Shown here piece after piece: positions 59,100 through 64,000 of a stretch of DNA of 64,000 nt. The first letter of the stretch is position 1; every line of letters starts with the position of its first letter. The notes below the pieces were generated by a model. It was not told where the DNA came from, made no database searches, and was given only the letters and a program-made list of their open reading frames with translations. The stretch covers positions 17,842-81,841 of the forward strand of contig CAMAUI010000003.1 in NCBI GenBank assembly GCA_945861385.1, given 5' to 3'. This DNA is from Prosthecobacter debontii (GTDB lineage Bacteria; Verrucomicrobiota; Verrucomicrobiia; Chthoniobacterales; Chthoniobacteraceae). Both the position numbers and the translations under genes were made by a program.

Positions 59100-60175
59100 G
59101 GGCGGCGGTCGCAGGCATCGGCTGCGTGACGCCGCTGGGGTGCGGGATGGACGAAGTGTGGAGGCGCGTGGATGCGGGGGAATCGCCGGAACTCACCAGG
59201 GTGGTGAATCCGGAAACGGCCCGCGAACACGTGGTCGCACCGGTTCCAAAGGCAGTGCTTGCCGGGCTTGCGCATCTCGGCCGCGAGCCGCGCATGCGCC
59301 GCGCGAGCCCGATCAGCCTCTTCGCCGCGGCGGCGGGCAAAGCCGCGCTGGCGGACAGCGGGCTGGAGCTGGCCGGGCCTGTGAAATCGCGGCTCGCGGT
59401 CGTCTTCGGCGTCTCGAGCGGCGGTGTGCAATACACGCGGCGTTTTTACGAGCAGGTGGTCAAACAGGGCGCGAACGCGGCGAGTCCGCTGCTTTTTCCC
59501 GAGACCGTTTACAACGCACCCGCGAGCCATCTCGCGGCAATGCTCGGCGTGGACGGCGCCACTTACACGCTCGTCGGCGACGGCACGGTCGGGATGCAGG
59601 CGCTGCATTTTGCCGCGCAACTGCTCGCGATAAACGACGCGGATCACGTGCTCGTCGTCGCAGCGGAGGAACTCGACTGGATTCTCGCCGAGGCGCACCA
59701 CGACTGGCGGCTCCTCGCGACGGCGCGCACCGTTCCGCGCAGCCCGGCGGGCAGGCGGGGCGCGATCATCGCCGAGGGCGCCGCGGCTGTGCTGCTCCAG
59801 CGCGAGGGCGGGCGGGCAACCATCGAGATCGCCCCGGGCGAATCGTTTTTCTCGCGCAAGGACGCGGCGGGCGCGCTGTCGGCCGCGCTTTCAGTGCATT
59901 CCCACCGCGGCCCGGTGGATCTGATCGCGGACGGTGCGAACGGAACGTGGGTGGACGATCCGATTCGAGAGGCCGTGGCTCGCAATTTCCCGCAGCCGCC
60001 GAAGCGCACGCTTCCGGTGAAGGAGTGGTTTGGCGAGGCGATCGGCTGCGGCGCCTTGCTGCAAGTGGTCGCAGGCGTGGATGGTCTCGCGCGATTCGGC
60101 TGTGCGTCCGCGCTTGTCCCGTGCATCGGCTGGAATCAACAGGCGGCGGCTGCGTGGATCGGGCGGTGTGGTTGA
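59096..60175 (+). CDS. Ketosynthase-like protein without the active-site Cys (chain-length-factor-like)
   Basis: The GTG at 59096 overlaps the stop of the KAS gene (GTGA), giving 359 residues. The fold is that of a thiolase-like ketosynthase (VAGIGCVTPLGCGMDEVW, VVFGVSSGGVQYTRR). The position of the catalytic Cys reads LVGDGTVGMQAL, and the usual NAHGT and GHSxGAAG histidine motifs are not recognisable. It is therefore probably a KS-beta partner that forms a heterodimer with the preceding enzyme. It ends 34 bp before the YncE/phosphatase gene. Confidence 0.82.
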   Translation: MRAAVAGIGCVTPLGCGMDEVWRRVDAGESPELTRVVNPETAREHVVAPVPKAVLAGLAHLGREPRMRRASPISLFAAAAGKAALADSGLELAGPVKSRLAVVFGVSSGGVQYTRRFYEQVVKQGANAASPLLFPETVYNAPASHLAAMLGVDGATYTLVGDGTVGMQALHFAAQLLAINDADHVLVVAAEELDWILAEAHHDWRLLATARTVPRSPAGRRGAIIAEGAAAVLLQREGGRATIEIAPGESFFSRKDAAGALSAALSVHSHRGPVDLIADGANGTWVDDPIREAVARNFPQPPKRTLPVKEWFGEAIGCGALLQVVAGVDGLARFGCASALVPCIGWNQQAAAAWIGRCG

Positions 60176-60209
60176 CAAACCCGCTCTGCCACACACTCTC
60201 CGCGCCCGG

Positions 60210-62900
60210 ATGACCACAATCACTCGCTTCGCCGCCTGCATTTTCGCGCTCGCGCTTCCCGTCGGCGCGGAGAAAAAACCCGCTCCAGAAGTCGTCGGAC
60301 AACAACCGGGCGGCCAGTGGATGACCCCCACAAACCAACTGCTGACACCCGCCGGCACGCAGGTGGAACTGCCGAAGATGCGCCCGCAGGCGATCGCGCT
60401 TTCACCGGATGGAAAACTCCTCGCAACATCCGGGAAGACGGCGGAACTCGTCATCATTGATCCCGCGACGGGGAAAATTCTCCAGCAAGTCACGCTGCCC
60501 GCGGAAAAGTCGCCGGAAGTGAAAAGCGCTGTCCCGCCAGTCGGTGCAGCCGCACCGCCGCCGAAACCCGCGCCCGGCACGGACAGGGACGGCCAGCTTT
60601 CATTCACAGGCATCGTTTTTTCACCGGACGGCTCGCGGATTTTCATGAGCAACGTGAATGGCAGCGTGAAGGAATTCGCCGTCGCCGCGACTGGCAACGT
60701 CACGCCGGTTCGCACCATCCCTCTTCCCCCGGCCCGCGCGCCCAAGCGCAACAACGACATCCCGAGCGGGCTTGCGGTCAGCACGGACGGGAAGCTGCTC
60801 TATGTCTGCCTGAATCTCGGCAACAAGGTCGCCGAGATCGAAATCGAAAGCAGGAAGCTGCTGCGCACATTCGATGTCGGCGTCGCGCCCTACGACGTGG
60901 TCATCCACCATGGGCGCGCATACGTGAGCAACTGGGGAGGCCGCCGCCCCGGACCCGCCGACCTCACCGGCCCGGCGGGGCGCGGCACAATGGTGCGCGT
61001 GGATCCCGTGCGCCACATCGCCAGCGAGGGCTCGGTGAGCATCATTGATCTCACGACCGGAACCGTCGTGGATGAACTCCTCACGGGCAGGCACGCGAGC
61101 GCGATGGCGCTGTCCCCGGACGGCGCGCACGTCGTCGTGTGCAACACTGGCGAGGACACGCTCAGCGTCATCGGGACGGCGACGGGCAAGATCATCGAAA
61201 AAATCTGGGCGCGTCCGACGCCCGCGGATTTGTTCGGGGCGCAGCCGACGGCGCTCGCCTTTGAAAAGGGCGGCGACCGGCTATTCGTCGCGAACGGAAC
61301 CCACAACGCGGTCGCGGTGATCGAATTCGAGCCCGGCGGGTCGAAGTTCGAGGGGCTGATCCCCGCCGGCTGGTTCCCCGGGGCAATCGCGTACGACCAA
61401 GCCCGCAAACAGATCGCGGTCGCAAACATCAAGGGCCGCGGCGCGCACAAGGTGTTCAAGCCCGGCGAGACGGTGAAAAGGAACAGCAAGGATTATTTTG
61501 GCACCCTCTCGCTCGTGCCTGTGCCCACCAGGGAGGAACTCGCGAAACTCACGACCGTCGCACACGTGAACATGCGCTACGGCATCATGAAGGATGCCGC
61601 CCTCCCCCCGCGCCCCGGTGTCGCGCCGCGCCCTGTGCCGGAGCGGGTCGGCGAGCCGAGCGTGTTCAAGCACGTGCTCTACATCATCAAGGAAAACCGC
61701 ACTTACGACCAGGTCCTCGGTGACATGAAGGAGGGCAACGGCGACCCGCGCCTCGTCATCTTCGGGGAAAAGTTCACGCCCAACCAGCACAAGCTCTCGC
61801 GCGAATTCGCGCTGCTCGACAACACCTATTGCTCCGGCATCCAGAGCGCGGACGGGCACCAGTGGACGAACTCCTCGATGGCCACCGACTACGTCGAGCG
61901 CAACCACAACAACTGGCCTCGAAGTTACATGAACATGAAATCCGAGGAGGCGTTCGACGCCCTTGCCTACTCGCCCGCCGGCTTCATCTGGGACAATGCC
62001 GTGAAGCACGGTGTGTCCTTCCGCAACTACGGCGAAGCGTGCATCTCCGACTGCATCTGGTCCGACACGAAGCGCAAGGACCGTCCCACGTGGAAGGACT
62101 TCTACCTTGATTGGAAAAACAAGACCGCCTTCACCAAGATCGCCTGCAAGCCGGGCGTCGAATCGCTCCGCGGCATTTCAAATCTGGACACAGTTGGCTG
62201 GGACTTGAACGTTCCGGACGTCCTCCGCGCGCAGGCGTTCATTGATGATCTCCGGCAGTACGAGGCCACCGGGCGTCTTCCGCAGCTCATGATGATGGCG
62301 CTGCCAAATGACCACACCGGCGGCACGCGCGGCAAGGCGCCATCGCCCGGCGCGCAAGTCGCCGACAACGACCTCGCCCTCGGCTTGATCGTCGAGGCTC
62401 TGAGCCACAGCCGGTTTTGGCCGGAGACGTGCATCATCGCCATCGAGGACGATCCGCAGAACGGCTTCGATCACGTGAGCGGCTACCGCACCACCTGCTA
62501 CGTCATCTCCCCGTACACGAAGCGCAAAGCAACAGTCAGCACCCAGTACAACCAGACCAGTGTGATGCGGACGATCGAGCTGATCACGGGCCTTCCGCCG
62601 ATGAACCTCCTCGATGCCACAGCCACCCCGATGCACGACGTGTTCACGGACCGCCCCGATTTCACGCCCTACGTCGCCGTGCCAAATCTCATTCCGCTCG
62701 ACGGGAGCAATCCCGACCCGAAACAGCTCCTCGATCCGCAGTTGAAGAACGACGAGGAAAAAAGCCGCGCCCTCAACCTGAACGAGCCGGACAAGGCCCC
62801 CGAGGATCTTCTCAACCGCATCCTCTGGCGTGCCATGCGCGGAACCGCTGAGCCTTACCCGGAATGGGCCGTCCATCTCGCGGAGGACGACGACGATTAG
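60210..62900 (+). CDS. YncE-like propeller fused to an alkaline phosphatase-fold domain
   Basis: The ATG at 60210 (MTTITRFAACIFALALPVGA) is a signal peptide start; 896 residues. The N-terminal half is a seven-bladed propeller of the YncE/cytochrome-cd1 type (IALSPDGKLLATSGKTAELV, AMALSPDGAHVVVCNTGEDTL). The C-terminal half, from HVLYIIKENRTYDQVLGDM near residue 490, matches phosphoesterase-type members of the alkaline phosphatase superfamily, with DNTYCSGIQSADGHQWTNS and IAIEDDPQNGFDHVSGYRTT. The substrate is unknown; it probably acts in the periplasm. It ends in an acidic tail. The KS pair upstream is on the same strand. Confidence 0.85.
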   Translation: MTTITRFAACIFALALPVGAEKKPAPEVVGQQPGGQWMTPTNQLLTPAGTQVELPKMRPQAIALSPDGKLLATSGKTAELVIIDPATGKILQQVTLPAEKSPEVKSAVPPVGAAAPPPKPAPGTDRDGQLSFTGIVFSPDGSRIFMSNVNGSVKEFAVAATGNVTPVRTIPLPPARAPKRNNDIPSGLAVSTDGKLLYVCLNLGNKVAEIEIESRKLLRTFDVGVAPYDVVIHHGRAYVSNWGGRRPGPADLTGPAGRGTMVRVDPVRHIASEGSVSIIDLTTGTVVDELLTGRHASAMALSPDGAHVVVCNTGEDTLSVIGTATGKIIEKIWARPTPADLFGAQPTALAFEKGGDRLFVANGTHNAVAVIEFEPGGSKFEGLIPAGWFPGAIAYDQARKQIAVANIKGRGAHKVFKPGETVKRNSKDYFGTLSLVPVPTREELAKLTTVAHVNMRYGIMKDAALPPRPGVAPRPVPERVGEPSVFKHVLYIIKENRTYDQVLGDMKEGNGDPRLVIFGEKFTPNQHKLSREFALLDNTYCSGIQSADGHQWTNSSMATDYVERNHNNWPRSYMNMKSEEAFDALAYSPAGFIWDNAVKHGVSFRNYGEACISDCIWSDTKRKDRPTWKDFYLDWKNKTAFTKIACKPGVESLRGISNLDTVGWDLNVPDVLRAQAFIDDLRQYEATGRLPQLMMMALPNDHTGGTRGKAPSPGAQVADNDLALGLIVEALSHSRFWPETCIIAIEDDPQNGFDHVSGYRTTCYVISPYTKRKATVSTQYNQTSVMRTIELITGLPPMNLLDATATPMHDVFTDRPDFTPYVAVPNLIPLDGSNPDPKQLLDPQLKNDEEKSRALNLNEPDKAPEDLLNRILWRAMRGTAEPYPEWAVHLAEDDDD

Positions 62901-62918
62901 CCGGTGCCGCGAGACACT

Positions 62919-64000
62919 TCAGCGGCTCAGGATGCCGTTGACCGTGCGCATCATCCCGCGCGGGTTTTCATCGCGCAGCTCAGGCGGCAGCGATTCGTGG
63001 GGAAAACCCTGGAACGTCACCGGGCGCGCCCAGCGCAGGATCGCAGCGGTGCCGACGCTTGTGAAACGCGCGTCCGTGCTGGCCGGGTACGGCCCGCCGT
63101 GCTGCATCGAGGGGCAGACTTCGACGCCCGTGGGAAATCCATTCACGACGATCCGCCCCACGCGGCGCTCCACGATGGCGAGCAGGTCGCGAAACGCCGC
63201 GAGGTCCTCCGGCGTGGCGTGGAAGGTCGCGGTGAGCTGGCCGGCGAGGCTGCGCGCAGCGGCTTCGAGTTCCGTCACGCTCCGGGCCATGACGAGGAGC
63301 GTGTAGGGCCCGAAGATTTCGTCGCGCAAATCGTGGTGGAGCAAAAATGTCTCGGCGTCGCAAAGGAACGCAACCGGCTCGCCCTGCGTCTTCGCAGGGT
63401 CGGCATCGGCGCCGGTTTCCCCGACCACGTTCACCCCGGGGATGGAGCGGATTTTTTCGATGCCCTCGTGGAATGAATCGCAGATCGCCGGCGTCAGCAT
63501 CGTGGCTGGCACAGTAGTCTGGACTTGGGAGCGAAACTCCGCCGTGAACCTCTCGAAGTCAGCGCCACCAAGCGCGAACACCAGTCCGGGCTTCGTGCAA
63601 AACTGCCCGGTGCCAAGCGTGAATGAGCCTTTCAGCCCGGCCGCAATCTGCGGCGCGCGCTCGTGCAGCGCGCCGGGCAGCAGGAAGACGGGATTCAAAG
63701 ACCCCATCTCCGCGAAAACGGGGATCGGCTCCTGCCTGGCCGCCGCGGCATCGAACAACGCTCGCCCCGCGCGCACCGAGCCGGTGAAACCAAGGCCGCG
63801 CGCAAGCGGATGCGTCACCAGCGCCTGCGCGACGACCCGGCCCGCACCGTGCAGCATCGAGAACACGCCGTGCGGAACGCCGCACTTTTCAATCGCCTTG
63901 TAGATGGCGCCCGCCACGAGTTCCGCCGTCCCCGGATGCGCCCCGTGCGCCTTCATCACGACGGGGCATCCCGCGGCGAGGGCGGAGGCCGTGTCGCCAC
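62919..64000 (-). CDS. Aldehyde dehydrogenase (NADP+), ketoglutarate-semialdehyde type, partial
   Basis: The gene runs off the right edge; about 360 C-terminal residues are visible, and the frame is open beyond the track start at 63959 (GDTASALAAGCPVVMKAHGAH). Features of the KGSADH-like group are GFTGSVRAGRALFDAAA, the catalytic Glu in FAEMGSLNPVFLLP, and the Cys in GTGQFCTKPGLVFA. RPVTFQGFPHESLPPELRDENPRGMMR is the normal C-terminus. Such enzymes end oxidative pentose or uronate pathways by forming 2-oxoglutarate. The rest of the pathway would lie outside the window. Confidence 0.88.
   Translation of the reverse strand, partial: GDTASALAAGCPVVMKAHGAHPGTAELVAGAIYKAIEKCGVPHGVFSMLHGAGRVVAQALVTHPLARGLGFTGSVRAGRALFDAAAARQEPIPVFAEMGSLNPVFLLPGALHERAPQIAAGLKGSFTLGTGQFCTKPGLVFALGGADFERFTAEFRSQVQTTVPATMLTPAICDSFHEGIEKIRSIPGVNVVGETGADADPAKTQGEPVAFLCDAETFLLHHDLRDEIFGPYTLLVMARSVTELEAAARSLAGQLTATFHATPEDLAAFRDLLAIVERRVGRIVVNGFPTGVEVCPSMQHGGPYPASTDARFTSVGTAAILRWARPVTFQGFPHESLPPELRDENPRGMMRTVNGILSR

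Overview
The window is GC-rich DNA from a Gram-negative bacterium of the PVC group, most likely a member of the Verrucomicrobia. The reasons are a DUF1501 protein, a PVC-type secreted dehydrogenase, a sulfatase, DUF5069 and HupE/UreJ-type proteins, a PafA-like ligase outside Actinobacteria, lpxB (an outer membrane with lipid A), and several genes with A/C-rich leaders instead of Shine-Dalgarno sites. This placement is inference; no 16S rRNA or tRNA gene was seen.

Layout. 1-3.4 kb: the end of a DUF1501 gene, a small [2Fe-2S] protein, the RNase P RNA gene with its terminator, a small membrane protein and lpxB. 3.4-10.8 kb: a minus-strand run with a PilT-like ATPase whose C-terminal domain is duplicated, phoH, two secreted proteins, a PVC-type dehydrogenase and a BsuPI-domain protein. 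10.9-17.6 kb: a secreted protein, galE, a two-gene unit of a coiled-coil zinc-ribbon protein and a PafA-like ligase, a DUF1980-like protein, a methyltransferase and a small toxin-antitoxin-like pair. 17.9-24.6 kb: dnaE with an in-frame palindromic insertion, a phytase-like esterase and a di-heme cytochrome with a PPPPNQQ repeat. 25-37 kb: an aldehyde dehydrogenase that also carries an in-frame palindrome, YjbQ, a 6PGDH-like enzyme, DUF5069, acpS-pdxJ, a phosphohexomutase, HupE/UreJ, a ROK/PPGK-like kinase, a secreted protein and a sulfatase. 37.7-45 kb: a TerB-like/FHA-like/ABCG fusion transporter, a KTSC protein with a small membrane partner, transaldolase and an unusual SDR enzyme.

45-47.5 kb is a mosaic of gene fragments: an alpha-2-macroglobulin (A2M) 3' end, an IS110 transposase remnant, a purE 5' end and the 5' end of a secreted coiled-coil gene. 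It lies between two copies of one roughly 575-bp repeat. The intact 2008-residue A2M gene follows. At 54.3-57.2 kb an IS3-family element has split a gene for a secreted CHRD/thrombospondin-3 protein; the original frame and the 3-bp target duplication can be reconstructed. 57.3-64 kb: GtrA, a ketosynthase plus a cysteine-less ketosynthase partner, a YncE-propeller/phosphatase fusion and a partial aldehyde dehydrogenase.

The most unusual signal is a population of long hairpin-forming elements, mostly intergenic. Two related ones lie in frame inside protein genes (dnaE and an aldehyde dehydrogenase), as Rickettsia palindromic elements do. The second lead is the PafA-like ligase, which has no visible Pup/UBact or proteasome partner here and shares a tight unit with a zinc-ribbon coiled-coil protein.
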